64,000 bases of DNA from Siphonodentalium dalli (taxonomy: Eukaryota > Mollusca > Scaphopoda > Gadilida > Siphonodentaliidae), in assembly GCA_032622095.1 (NCBI GenBank), contig CP136067.1:195700052-195764051 (forward strand), in the 5' to 3' direction. Below, one piece after another: positions 50,752 to 60,520 of this stretch. How positions within the stretch are numbered: the first letter of the stretch is position 1; every line of letters starts with the position of its first letter. A program made the translations under genes and the position numbers. The notes below the pieces were generated by a model. The model was not told the DNA's origin. It searched no databases and saw only the letters and a list, made by a program, of their open reading frames with translations.

Positions 50752-52119
50752 TTAAACATCTTCCTCGCTGAGGACATAGTCTGACAAATATCTCGGTGGA
50801 TGTTTCTCGCGAGTTGGTCTTCTGGGACTACTAGTACTCTCGGTGTCTTCACACATAGAAATTTCACTTGGTATTGTTTGTGGAACTGGCGGTGGACATA
50901 CTGATACAGCACTGTCTGATTCATGACACAAGTTTTCACCATCTTCATCTGGAATGTAAGTCAGAGTATGTTTAGGAGTGTTATTGTTAAGATTGATGTC
51001 GGTTGGAACTTTGTAACACTCGCTACGTTTTAAGCGATAGGAAGAGTTCCGAAGTTGAGATCCAACAAATTTCTTCAAGTTACACCATGAACCGTCTATG
51101 CTTGTTACTAAATACCGGTCACGGGGTTTGTGCTTGTCTCTGTCTGAATATATATAAACAAGGTCACCAATCTTCATATTTGTATCAACAGGAAGTTTCC
51201 CAGATGGTGATTTTGAAATCTCACTAGCAGGATGATTCAACGATCTTTGACCACTCTGTTGAGAAATTAAGTCACAGTCTTTAATGGGTAACTGTTCACC
51301 GGTATACTGATCACGTTGGGTCCACATTTCATTTGCCGAAAGTCCGCGTGTCCGAATTCGTGAATTCAACTGAGAAATTGCCACTGCAAGATTAACAGAA
51401 GTGAGAATGTCAGACCGGTTATATTGACGGGCAAGCTCATTTTCTACTTCTTGTACAGCCCTTTCAGCAACAGGATTTTTGTTACAGTTCTTTGTCCTTC
51501 CGAGCTCGATAGCTACGAGATGGCTTTTTAAGAGACTGTCCTTGCATATAGCTTGAAAGCCAGGTGCTGGATCAGTACGCACAATAGTTAATGGACCTCC
51601 AGAGGGTTTTAATTTCAGACACAACTGTAACAAGGCATTGCGCAAAGTTTCTCCACGCTCATTGTCAATAATAATAGCATCTGTGTATGAAGTAACGCAT
51701 TCTCGAATTACGAAAATGAATTGTTTATTTCTTCGGAAGACGTCAGCAGCGAATGTAGAACCAATAATATCAGGTGGGGGCTCCTCTGAACTTTGTTTCT
51801 GTAAAGTTTTTGGTACGGATCGGAGAGATGCACATGCGTGGCACTGGGCAGACACAGTTTCGATAATGTTGTCCATATCCAAAGCAAAGAAGTACCGATG
51901 TAATACCATTTTCAGCTGGTGAGCAGAAGGATGGCTTAGCTTGATATGGAGAGCAGTAGCCACACCGTCTATAAGATTGCGAGGAATAACAATACGCTCT
52001 CGGTCATGAGTTAGAGCCTGTTCGTGCTTCACGACAAGAAGACCATCTTTTGCAACTGTGACAGAGTTCAGATACCGCTTGATGTCTCGAATGTTAGTCT
52101 TTTGTGGATAGTCTTTGCT
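50752..52119 (-). CDS. Integrase, without RT/RNase H (copy 1)
   Basis: The frame is open from 52119. No ATG occurs before Met42 of the portion numbered from 52032, so expression by -1 frameshifting from Gag-protease (52-base overlap) is likely. Numbering from 52032: zinc-binding HHCC at His29, His34, Cys64 and Cys67; catalytic D97, D154 and E190, with exactly 35 residues between the last two (D,D-35-E); a GDLVYIYSDRDK module near residue 290 like the GPY/F C-terminal domain; a Pro/Ser-rich tail. It would insert element cDNA into chromosomes. All catalytic and zinc ligands are present. Reverse transcriptase and RNase H, expected upstream, are absent. Confidence 0.9.
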   Translation of the reverse strand, partial: SKDYPQKTNIRDIKRYLNSVTVAKDGLLVVKHEQALTHDRERIVIPRNLIDGVATALHIKLSHPSAHQLKMVLHRYFFALDMDNIIETVSAQCHACASLRSVPKTLQKQSSEEPPPDIIGSTFAADVFRRNKQFIFVIRECVTSYTDAIIIDNERGETLRNALLQLCLKLKPSGGPLTIVRTDPAPGFQAICKDSLLKSHLVAIELGRTKNCNKNPVAERAVQEVENELARQYNRSDILTSVNLAVAISQLNSRIRTRGLSANEMWTQRDQYTGEQLPIKDCDLISQQSGQRSLNHPASEISKSPSGKLPVDTNMKIGDLVYIYSDRDKHKPRDRYLVTSIDGSWCNLKKFVGSQLRNSSYRLKRSECYKVPTDINLNNNTPKHTLTYIPDEDGENLCHESDSAVSVCPPPVPQTIPSEISMCEDTESTSSPRRPTREKHPPRYLSDYVLSEEDV

Positions 52120-53789
52120 TCAGGTGTGTTGTTTACAATTCTGATAGTTCCACCTATACTGCATATCACATCAGGTGGAGGCCAGATTTCATCAGGTTCT
52201 GGGCACTTCTGCAGGTCGGGGCGAGGTTCAACAGCGACTGTGGAATCGGCATCTATGTCAACAGGCAATTGTAATTCAACAAACTCTCCTGGCCAAACTG
52301 TTGTTGTTGTTGGGGGACCACGCACCACGTAGGCTTCGGCACGTCGAACACGATGTGGACCCGACATACGAGGAGGTGATCCATAGACAAATATAGTCCC
52401 ATCTCCAATAATAACTTCATTTCTGGCTGGTCTAACCATTATGTCATTAACGTTCATAAACGGAACACCGGCAAGAATGTCCACATCCAATTGGTCTACA
52501 ACCAATGCTTCAAGACTGAAGGTATGGTTATCTCGAGTCAACTGTAGACGAGTTTCTCCAGTAACAGTTAGTGGGCTGCTACCGTCTGCCTGAATTGCTG
52601 ATTGGCAAGATTTCGTCACTTTGAGACCTAACTGGTGAGCAACTGAAGATTTCAGCATATTAGTTTCAGCCCCTGAGTCGATGATGATGGAAACTGGGTG
52701 ATGCTTGTAGTAGGCAGCCAGGAAAGGTGATTTTCGCACTTGCACTCGTCTGGTTGGAATAGTAGGAGTATTCTTGACAGTTTCACAACTGTTGTCCAAT
52801 CCAGTGTTCTGTATTTGCTGACAAATTTCTTCATCATTAAAGTTATCATCAGTGATCAGGACGGACCGAGCTCTGGTCATGAACTTTTTGTCGCGTGCAG
52901 GTAGGTGAGGACACATACTCAGGAAATGACTGAAATCAGGTCGACCAGCCTGTTGACAAAGCGGACAGCATTTTTGTCTGTTACCCGATGCTGCTTGTGG
53001 GAAGACTTTTGGAGAAACTTTCCGGTCATAGTTAGTGGTAAATGCACGCATAACTTTTGTTTCTTCTGCAGAAATGACTTCATCCATGAGAGAATCCAAC
53101 GCCATCGAAATTTCGGGTTTTATTGTAGCAAGCGAGCGAGAGCGTAATTCTGTACCATAACGTTGTTTTATCAACTTAGGTAAGTCCCTGTGTAACAGTT
53201 GCAGCCATATCAGAACAATGAGGTTGTCAAGTGTCGGTGAGAGCTCTTCATCTTCATCGGGTTGAGCACCATGGTGTGATATGCCACCATCCCGTTTCAT
53301 TAGACTGTCATCGATGAAAGCCGATAATCGTTGGAACAAGTCTTCTGGACGTTCATCAGGGAGACGCTTGATGTTTGCGAAGTCGATGAAGTGACTGCCT
53401 GTTGACTGAAAGCCAAAATGTTGACGGATTGCCTGCCAGACGCTTTCAAGCGATGTAGAGTTTTTCAAAATGGTGTTGCGTGAAATTATTGGGCAGAAGT
53501 TGGCAATTTGACCCAGCAGCAATTCCAATAATGTGACCTTTTGTGCAGCTGTTCGACGAGTGGCTGCTGCTATGGCATCACCATCATTAGTAAACCCACG
53601 AGAAGGATCCGCACGTGTCTTCTTACCCCAATTCACACCATCAACCAAGAAGGTTGCAAAATTTGCATCTAATGATAATGTATAGTGGATGTTAGCTTTC
53701 CAACTTTCGAAGGAAGTCACGCTTTCGTCTTTCGTTAGGCACCATTGTTTCGGCGCACGACATGCCATTGTCCTTGATCGATTTTGCAC
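52068..53789 (-). CDS. Gag-protease polyprotein (copy 1)
   Basis: 573 residues. Residues about 1-260 are a Ty3-type Gag, helical, starting near APKQWCLTKDE (start at Met1 or Met8). A zinc knuckle variant C-x2-C-x9-H-x4-C lies at about 275-293 and would bind RNA. Aspartic protease follows: catalytic D-S-G-A at about 371-374 and a D-ILAGVPF motif near 437-445. The last 100 residues lead to where reverse transcriptase should begin but instead end in a short unrelated tail. It begins about 117 bases inside LTR 2. Particle assembly and self-cleavage look possible. Confidence 0.9.
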   Translation of the reverse strand: MQNRSRTMACRAPKQWCLTKDESVTSFESWKANIHYTLSLDANFATFLVDGVNWGKKTRADPSRGFTNDGDAIAAATRRTAAQKVTLLELLLGQIANFCPIISRNTILKNSTSLESVWQAIRQHFGFQSTGSHFIDFANIKRLPDERPEDLFQRLSAFIDDSLMKRDGGISHHGAQPDEDEELSPTLDNLIVLIWLQLLHRDLPKLIKQRYGTELRSRSLATIKPEISMALDSLMDEVISAEETKVMRAFTTNYDRKVSPKVFPQAASGNRQKCCPLCQQAGRPDFSHFLSMCPHLPARDKKFMTRARSVLITDDNFNDEEICQQIQNTGLDNSCETVKNTPTIPTRRVQVRKSPFLAAYYKHHPVSIIIDSGAETNMLKSSVAHQLGLKVTKSCQSAIQADGSSPLTVTGETRLQLTRDNHTFSLEALVVDQLDVDILAGVPFMNVNDIMVRPARNEVIIGDGTIFVYGSPPRMSGPHRVRRAEAYVVRGPPTTTTVWPGEFVELQLPVDIDADSTVAVEPRPDLQKCPEPDEIWPPPDVICSIGGTIRIVNNTPEAKTIHKRLTFETSSGI

Positions 53790-53887
53790 GACACCGTTTA
53801 GTCGGGAACCACTTCGAACGTGAAAACGATTAACTCTTCAAGATTAAATAAAACCACGTGTAGCCGGCGTACATTCCGCGTGTGAGT

Positions 53888-53905
53888 CCGTTGAAGCTGC
53901 CACCA
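53888..53905 (-). other. Primer-binding site next to LTR 2
   Basis: TGGTGGCAGC directly abuts the LTR on the minus strand. Its complement GCTGCCACCA matches, from memory, the 3' end of an animal leucine tRNA over 10 bases. The following TTCAACGG does not match. Confidence 0.6.
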
Positions 53906-54135
53906 CGCCACGATAATGGATAGTGTTGGTAATATATAATTAGACTTAGAGAAGCTGGTTAAATCGAAACGTTTTATAAGACAATGACAAGATAAGAAAA
54001 CAAAGCACATGCGAACGCAGTATGTGTTCGATTGAGGAACGGAGTAAAAACAGTATGTGTTCGATCGGGAATCTCTATACCGGACGTACCGTAACTACGT
54101 ACGCCGATCAAGTAATGCGAACCAATGTTATGGCG
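53906..54135 (-). repeat. LTR 2 (shared)
   Basis: 230 bp, same as LTR 1 as far as I can compare. It serves as 5' LTR of copy 1 and 3' LTR of copy 2. Confidence 0.92.
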
Positions 54136-54160
54136 CAGCCTCTTTTCTCTTATAAAGGAA
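54136..54160 (-). other. Polypurine tract next to LTR 2
   Basis: Same purine-rich tract as at 50703-50727, in the same position beside its LTR. Confidence 0.65.
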
Positions 54161-54184
54161 CTTTAAAACAAATTAATTAATTAA

Positions 54185-55552
54185 TTAAACATCTTCCTCG
54201 CTGAAGACATAGTCTGACAAATATCTCGGTGGATGTTTCTCGCGAGTTGGTCTTCTGGGACTACTAGTACTCTCGGTGTCTTCACACATAGAAATTTCAC
54301 TTGGTATTGTTTGTGGAACTGGCGGTGGACATACTGATACAGCACTGTCTGATTCATGACACAAGTTTTCACCATCTTCATCTGGAATGTAAGTCAGAGT
54401 ATGTTTAGGAGTGTTATTGTTAAGATTGATGTCGGTTGGAACTTTGTAACACTCGCTACGTTTTAAGCGATAGGAAGAGTTCCGAAGTTGAGATCCAACA
54501 AATTTCTTCAAGTTACACCATGAACCGTCTATGCTTGTTACTAAATACCGGTCACGGGGTTTGTGCTTGTCTCTGTCTGAATATATATAAACAAGGTCAC
54601 CAATCTTCATATTTGTATCAACAGGAAGTTTCCCAGATGGTGATTTTGAAATCTCACTAGCAGGATGATTCAACGATCTTTGACCACTCTGTTGAGAAAT
54701 TAAGTCACAGTCTTTAATGGGTAACTGTTCACCGGTATACTGATCACGTTGGGTCCACATTTCATTTGCCGAAAGTCCGCGTGTCCGAATTCGTGAATTC
54801 AACTGAGAAATTGCCACTGCAAGATTAACAGAAGTGAGAATGTCAGACCGGTTATATTGACGGGCAAGCTCATTTTCTACTTCTTGTACAGCCCTTTCAG
54901 CAACAGGATTTTTGTTACAGTTCTTTGTCCTTCCGAGCTCGATAGCTACGAGATGGCTTTTTAAGAGACTGTCCTTGCATATAGCTTGAAAGCCAGGTGC
55001 TGGATCAGTACGCACAATAGTTAATGGACCTCCAGAGGGTTTTAATTTCAGACACAACTGTAACAAGGCATTGCGCAAAGTTTCTCCACGCTCATTGTCA
55101 ATAATAATAGCATCTGTGTATGAAGTAACGCATTCTCGAATTACGAAAATGAATTGTTTATTTCTTCGGAAGACGTCAGCAGCGAATGTAGAACCAATAA
55201 TATCAGGTGGGGGCTCCTCTGAACTTTGTTTCTGTAAAGTTTTTGGTACGGATCGGAGAGATGCACATGCGTGGCACTGGGCAGACACAGTTTCGATAAT
55301 GTTGTCCATATCCAAAGCAAAGAAGTACCGATGTAATACCATTTTCAGCTGGTGAGCAGAAGGATGGCTTAGCTTGATATGGAGAGCAGTAGCCACACCG
55401 TCTATAAGATTGCGAGGAATAACAATACGCTCTCGGTCATGAGTTAGAGCCTGTTCGTGCTTCACGACAAGAAGACCATCTTTTGCAACTGTGACAGAGT
55501 TCAGATACCGCTTGATGTCTCGAATGTTAGTCTTTTGTGGATAGTCTTTGCT
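54185..55552 (-). CDS. Integrase, without RT/RNase H (copy 2)
   Basis: Same as copy 1, with HHCC ligands and the D,D-35-E triad intact. One residue near the C-terminus differs (YVFSEEDV against YVLSEEDV). It overlaps the Gag-protease frame in the -1 phase by 52 bases. Confidence 0.9.
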   Translation of the reverse strand, partial: SKDYPQKTNIRDIKRYLNSVTVAKDGLLVVKHEQALTHDRERIVIPRNLIDGVATALHIKLSHPSAHQLKMVLHRYFFALDMDNIIETVSAQCHACASLRSVPKTLQKQSSEEPPPDIIGSTFAADVFRRNKQFIFVIRECVTSYTDAIIIDNERGETLRNALLQLCLKLKPSGGPLTIVRTDPAPGFQAICKDSLLKSHLVAIELGRTKNCNKNPVAERAVQEVENELARQYNRSDILTSVNLAVAISQLNSRIRTRGLSANEMWTQRDQYTGEQLPIKDCDLISQQSGQRSLNHPASEISKSPSGKLPVDTNMKIGDLVYIYSDRDKHKPRDRYLVTSIDGSWCNLKKFVGSQLRNSSYRLKRSECYKVPTDINLNNNTPKHTLTYIPDEDGENLCHESDSAVSVCPPPVPQTIPSEISMCEDTESTSSPRRPTREKHPPRYLSDYVFSEEDV

Positions 55553-57222
55553 TCAGGTGTGTTGTTTACAATTCTGATAGTTCCACCTACACTGCATATC
55601 ACATCAGGTGGAGGCCAGATTTCATCAGGTTCTGGGCACTTCTGCAGGTCGGGGCGAGGTTCAACAGCGACTGTGGAATCGGCATCTATGTCAACAGGCA
55701 ATTGTAATTCAACAAACTCTCCTGGCCAAACTGTTGTTGTTGTTGGGGGACCACGCACCACGTAGGCTTCGGCACGTCGAACACGATGTGGACCCGACAT
55801 ACGAGGAGGTGATCCATAGACAAATATAGTCCCATCTCCAATAATAACTTCATTTCTGGCTGGTCTAACCATTATGTCATTAACGTTCATAAACGGAACA
55901 CCGGCAAGAATGTCCACATCCAATTGGTCTACAACCAATGCTTCAAGACTGAAGGTATGGTTATCTCGAGTCAACTGTAGACGAGTTTCTCCAGTAACAG
56001 TTAGTGGGCTGCTACCGTCTGCCTGAATTGCTGATTGGCAAGATTTCGTCACTTTGAGACCTAACTGGTGAGCAACTGAAGATTTCAGCATATTAGTTTC
56101 AGCCCCTGAGTCGATGATGATGGAAACTGGGTGATGCTTGTAGTAGGCAGCCAGGAAAGGTGATTTTCGCACTTGCACTCGTCTGGTTGGAATAGTAGGA
56201 GTATTCTTGACAGTTTCACAACTGTTGTCCAATCCAGTGTTCTGTATTTGCTGACAAATTTCTTCATCATTAAAGTTATCATCAGTGATCAGGACGGACC
56301 GAGCTCTGGTCATGAACTTTTTGTCGCGTGCAGGTAGGTGAGGACACATACTCAGGAAATGACTGAAATCAGGTCGACCAGCCTGTTGACAAAGCGGACA
56401 GCATTTTTGTCTGTTACCCGATGCTGCTTGTGGGAAGACTTTTGGAGAAACTTTCCGGTCATAGTTAGTGGTAAATGCACGCATAACTTTTGTTTCTTCT
56501 GCAGAAATGACTTCATCCATGAGAGAATCCAACGCCATCGAAATTTCGGGTTTTATTGTAGCAAGCGAGCGAGAGCGTAATTCTGTACCATAACGTTGTT
56601 TTATCAACTTAGGTAAGTCCCTGTGTAACAGTTGCAGCCATATCAGAACAATGAGGTTGTCAAGTGTCGGTGAGAGCTCTTCATCTTCATCGGGTTGAGC
56701 ACCATGGTGTGATATGCCACCATCCCGTTTCATTAGACTGTCATCGATGAAAGCCGATAATCGTTGGAACAAGTCTTCTGGACGTTCATCAGGGAGACGC
56801 TTGATGTTTGCGAAGTCGATGAAGTGACTGCCTGTTGACTGAAAGCCAAAATGTTGACGGATTGCCTGCCAGACGCTTTCAAGCGATGTAGAGTTTTTCA
56901 AAATGGTGTTGCGTGAAATTATTGGGCAGAAGTTGGCAATTTGACCCAGCAGCAATTCCAATAATGTGACCTTTTGTGCAGCTGTTCGACGAGTGGCTGC
57001 TGCTATGGCATCACCATCATTAGTAAACCCACGAGAAGGATCCGCACGTGTCTTCTTACCCCAATTCACACCATCAACCAAGAAGGTTGCAAAATTTGCA
57101 TCTAATGATAATGTATAGTGGATGTTAGCTTTCCAACTTTCGAAGGAAGTCACGCTTTCGTCTTTCGTTAGGCACCATTGTTTCGGCGCACGACATGCCA
57201 TTGTCCTTGATCGATTTTGCAC
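55501..57222 (-). CDS. Gag-protease polyprotein (copy 2)
   Basis: Same 573-residue product as copy 1 with one substitution (ICSVGG against ICSIGG). Gag, zinc knuckle and D-S-G protease are intact. It starts 117 bases inside LTR 3, the 5' LTR of the whole array, so this is the copy most likely to be transcribed first. Confidence 0.9.
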   Translation of the reverse strand: MQNRSRTMACRAPKQWCLTKDESVTSFESWKANIHYTLSLDANFATFLVDGVNWGKKTRADPSRGFTNDGDAIAAATRRTAAQKVTLLELLLGQIANFCPIISRNTILKNSTSLESVWQAIRQHFGFQSTGSHFIDFANIKRLPDERPEDLFQRLSAFIDDSLMKRDGGISHHGAQPDEDEELSPTLDNLIVLIWLQLLHRDLPKLIKQRYGTELRSRSLATIKPEISMALDSLMDEVISAEETKVMRAFTTNYDRKVSPKVFPQAASGNRQKCCPLCQQAGRPDFSHFLSMCPHLPARDKKFMTRARSVLITDDNFNDEEICQQIQNTGLDNSCETVKNTPTIPTRRVQVRKSPFLAAYYKHHPVSIIIDSGAETNMLKSSVAHQLGLKVTKSCQSAIQADGSSPLTVTGETRLQLTRDNHTFSLEALVVDQLDVDILAGVPFMNVNDIMVRPARNEVIIGDGTIFVYGSPPRMSGPHRVRRAEAYVVRGPPTTTTVWPGEFVELQLPVDIDADSTVAVEPRPDLQKCPEPDEIWPPPDVICSVGGTIRIVNNTPEAKTIHKRLTFETSSGI

Positions 57223-57320
57223 GACACCGTTTAGTCGGGAACCACTTCGAACGTGAAAACGATTAACTCTTCAAGATTAAATAAAACCACGTGTAGCCGG
57301 CGTACATTCCGCGTGTGAGT

Positions 57321-57338
57321 CCGTTGAAGCTGCCACCA
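57321..57338 (-). other. Primer-binding site next to LTR 3
   Basis: Same TGGTGGCAGC start as at 53888-53905, abutting the 5' LTR. Confidence 0.6.
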
Positions 57339-57568
57339 CGCCACAATAATGGATAGTGTTGGTAATATATAATTAGACTTAGAGAAGCTGGTTAAATCGA
57401 AACGTTTTATAAGACAATGACAAGATAAGAAAACAAAGCACATGCGAACGCAGTATGTGTTCGATTGAGGAACGGAGTAAAAACAGTATGTGTTCGATCG
57501 GGAATCTCTATACCGGACGTACCGTAACTACGTACGCCGATCAAGTAATGCGAACCAATGTTATGGCG
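57339..57568 (-). repeat. LTR 3 (5' LTR of the array)
   Basis: 230 bp. It differs from LTRs 1 and 2 by at least one base near its start (CGCCACAATAATGG). Outside it the plus strand reads GTGGGTCCC. Confidence 0.92.
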
Positions 57569-57824
57569 GTGGGTCCCAACAAGGGTCGAAAGTCAAAAAT
57601 CAGCATACGTGCCTGCAAATGTTTTCCGACTCCCCAAATTTTGGAAACAGAATTTTCCACCCAGCATACTTTCATTTTAATACCAGGCCAACTAAATCAA
57701 TGTTAGTTTCTTGTGTACGCAATTGTGACTAATTAAAATTAAATACATCGAAACAAACGTATTTACCCAATCACAGAGCCCAAACAGTAATGAAACTGAA
57801 ACCATAGATTAAATTTAGGAAGAG
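57569..57824. other. Non-coding flank of the LTR element
   Basis: No gene or known element seen. Two overlapping short ORFs span into the LTR and are not genes. Confidence 0.4.
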
Positions 57825-58190
57825 GGAAATATAATTTTTAAAATTAAAATTAGTTTTTCCTCAAGGGAAGCCAGAAACTGAACTATATGGATTATTATCC
57901 TCGGCCTTGTGTTATCAGGGGAGTTAAAATTTATTGTCCGTTTATTAGCCTACTCCGGTCAATCAGCGACTCCGGCCAATCAGCGCTCGGATTAGCTCAC
58001 GCATGAATGGGTCCCGTGCAAATCCCGCGCTCTTAACAATTCATCTAGCCAGTTTTATTTCCGACTTTTAATAATAAGATTTGCGAGTCGCGGGGTTGGG
58101 AATGGCACCGCCATGGGAGGGATCTATGATAGTTCAGTTTCGGGCTTCCCTTGAGGAAAAACTAATTTTAATTAAAAACATTATATTTTT
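57825..58190. mobile_element. MITE with ~65-bp terminal inverted repeats
   Basis: AAATTAGTTTTTCCTCAAGG continuing to GAAACTGAACTAT at the left (to about 57890) is mirrored at 58122-58190. No coding capacity. A third, direct partial copy of the terminus (CCAAGGAGAAGCC, CAACTGAACTATATGG) follows to about 58230, so the right end may be nested. The TTAACAATTCATCTAGCC word near 58035 recurs inverted near 63600. Confidence 0.7.
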
Positions 58191-58230
58191 CCGCCAAGGA
58201 GAAGCCCTTCAACTGAACTATATGGATTAG

Positions 58231-58549
58231 AATGCAAGCCCAGGAGGAGGCAACGAGCAATAAATTTAATATTCCAGTTTGACGGGAATGTACTCTTCCA
58301 AACAGATTTCATGTAAATTTGATTTAGTCATGAATCAGCTTTGATATGTTATGTGAAAGAGCTCATAAATTCAGATTCCAGCATTGCTCAAGCTTGTACC
58401 TCCCCCCTTGTCTTTTGGAATAAACATCCTAGGCAGTGCCATACCATACGTGCCAGCTACTAGTAGACACCGAGCAGTAGAGACTTCTTCTGCTGCTGCT
58501 TTTTTTTCTCGTGTCCTGCGATGAGAGTGATGGCGGTATTTACTATTTA
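58231..58549. other. Non-coding spacer
   Basis: I see no gene or element here. Confidence 0.35.
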
Positions 58550-60520
58550 TATCTTCCCAAATAGAAAGCGCTATTGACGGTACGCGACAGCGAGTCTTCC
58601 TCACACAGAACAGCCTCCAAAGGCTCGGGTGCTATTGTCCCGGAGGATTGGTTGCCCGAATCTCAGAGAACGGCACTCTGCCTGCCACGGTCTGCTGATG
58701 CAGGACCAGGGGGCGCGAACTGGTACAGCCCGAGGACTGGTACAGTTGTGCAAAGTTTGTGTAATTCATTGTAACAAGATTTGACACATATCCTGTGATG
58801 AAGTTTTTACAAGAGATCGACCCGTGTCGTGTCCGTACGCAAAGCGAGTTCCCTAGGAACGACAGAATCCTTGACCGACAGTGGGAACCACCGTCGGCCC
58901 GAGATCCTTGCTCATCGTCGTCAAAGCCATCAGACGCCAGGAGAATTATAGAAACTAGAAAGCATGTCAGGATCGACGCCAGCAACAGAACAGCCTGCAT
59001 CAGGTTGAGGTAAGGTACTATAGAGGGAAGCCCACACTGGGAATGGCTCGAACGAGGAACAATTGCGCTCGCAGTTAGATTTTAAGGTGTTATTTCCCAC
59101 CCCAAGGCCAAAATGGCGGAAAAAAGGGAAATTGAAAGGATCCATTTGACCAGGGAAAGCCCCCCACCGAATCTCCCAAATGCAGGTGGGCCTGACACGC
59201 TGACATAAACGTCGATGACATACCACTAGGATCCCCTGACGGCAGAGGAGCAGGCCTGGACGTATCACTTGGGATGACGTTTCCAGGGGGACAAGACCGA
59301 CCCTCGTAATGGAGTTGGCCAAGGCGCCGTGGGGAAGCGTCAAAAGGCCAGTTGGCTGGTGCGCTTTGTGCGGCACGGGACAACGAGGCTTCCCCACCCA
59401 GAACAGTCGCCAAAGGCGCGGGTGCTTGTGTCCTGGAGGATTGGTTGCCCGAATCTCCGGAGGACGGTACCCTGCCTCCCACGGTCTGCAGAAGACGGGG
59501 CTTGCAGCATGATCCGGAGGGACCGAATGGTTCCTGCCCGAGTTAAGACTGGTACGTTTGCTCAAAATGTAAAACCATGGACCAATGGGCCCTCAACCAA
59601 CTATGACAATATCGCGTATATTCATGAGCAACCCGTACGGCCATCAAAGTCGAATCTCGTTCGACTATACGCAAGAAAGACATTCTGTTAGTTATTAGCA
59701 AGCATAATATACAAAACATTTGTTAGTTATTGCAAAACAAGGTTAATAAGGTAAATTCCGTTATTTACTATGGCCACGTGATCTTACCTGCTAGAAATTA
59801 AACCGCAGGTAAGATACTGTCTTTTCTCGGCGAAGAGATCCGATTTCTCCTGTGCAAGAACATAGCGGTGTCCTTGCTTACGGTGAGGAGAACATTTTAT
59901 ACACTTACGGAAAGTCCGCAGATGGTGGAGCAGGCCTGGAATATCCCGAGGGAGTATGATTCCAGGGGGACAAGACCCACTCTCGTAATGGAGTGGGCCA
60001 CGGACCGTGGGGCAGAGTCAGAAGTCTCAGTCCTTCCCAGGAGACAGGAGCAATTGTTCACGCAGCCGTATGCAATTGTAATTTTCTAATTCACGAATAT
60101 TAAACTGTGCAGTTCCTCCTTGACAAAATGTGCATGGTCATAGTAATCATTGATTCAATATTAAACTATTGGAAGGTATATATAAAATCGTTCCCATCGC
60201 AGTTAAATTATGGGAATGTGAAAGTGCCATGGAACATGCATGTTTTGAGGTCTATCCCACAATGACATTGAATTTGAGAAAAACACAACTGATGATTATA
60301 CAGGCGCAAGTACATCCGTATTCTGAATTGCGAGAGCAAATGAGAGCTCGAGCTGCGGTTACATCTGGGAAGAACTGAAGTCTGGTTGGCTGGTGCGCTG
60401 TTAGTGGCACATGATGAGTCTTCCCCACCCTAAGGCTCAGGAGCTGTGGCATTCGCCCTTGAAGATTTGTTTTCCAAATCAACGATGGTAGCACCCCGCC
60501 AGTCACTGGTACTGGGCAGT
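58550..60520. repeat. Mosaic of GC-richer direct repeats
   Basis: Two phrases recur in direct order. One has CAGAACAG, CCAAAGGC, CGGGTGCT, GAGGATTGGTTGCCCGAATC (58602-58712, 59397-59510, weaker at 60425-60515). The other has GAGCAGGCCTGGA, TTCCAGGGGGACAAGAC, CTCGTAATGGAGT, then GTTGGCTGGTGCGCT and TTCCCCACCC (59235-59395, 59925-60035, 60370-60430). The unit is about 270 bp and copies have diverged. A 211-codon minus-strand ORF at 58930-59565 spans such copies and shows no domain. Likely a transposon-derived or satellite-like repeat. Confidence 0.65.
58632..59000 (-). CDS. Candidate secreted-peptide ORF (weak)
   Basis: A 122-codon ORF. Residues 2-22 are strongly hydrophobic (AVLLLASILTCFLVSIILL), like a signal peptide, followed by an acidic DDDE stretch and three cysteines in about 30 residues. 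The last 30 codons fall in the GC-rich direct repeat, so only the first part could be a genuine exon; a GTAAAA donor-like site lies near 58812. No homologue recognised. It may be chance. Confidence 0.2.
   Translation of the reverse strand: MQAVLLLASILTCFLVSIILLASDGFDDDEQGSRADGGSHCRSRILSFLGNSLCVRTRHGSISCKNFITGYVSNLVTMNYTNFAQLYQSSGCTSSRPLVLHQQTVAGRVPFSEIRATNPPGQ

Larger units (their letters stand above)
50473..57568 (-). mobile_element. Tandem LTR retrotransposon, RT-less, three LTRs and two internal regions
   Basis: Three 230-bp LTRs enclose two internal regions of 3203 bp each, all on the minus strand. Each internal region encodes Gag-protease and integrase only. The order protease then integrase, and the protein family, fit a Ty3/Gypsy-type element; full-length relatives that I remember from marine invertebrates have reverse transcriptase and RNase H between these parts. 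The three-LTR form is what unequal recombination between LTRs produces. A four-base GGTG copy flanks the element (50469-50472 and 57568-57571) if the last LTR base is counted as target. Confidence 0.92.

Noticed and set aside
50752-53789. Reverse transcriptase hidden in another frame of the LTR element
   Set aside because: The internal region is almost fully used by Gag-protease and integrase. Other frames hold only short ORFs of 65-102 residues without RT motifs.
58930-59565. 211-codon minus-strand ORF as a host gene
   Set aside because: It spans diverged direct repeats, overlaps two other equally open frames and shows no recognisable domain.
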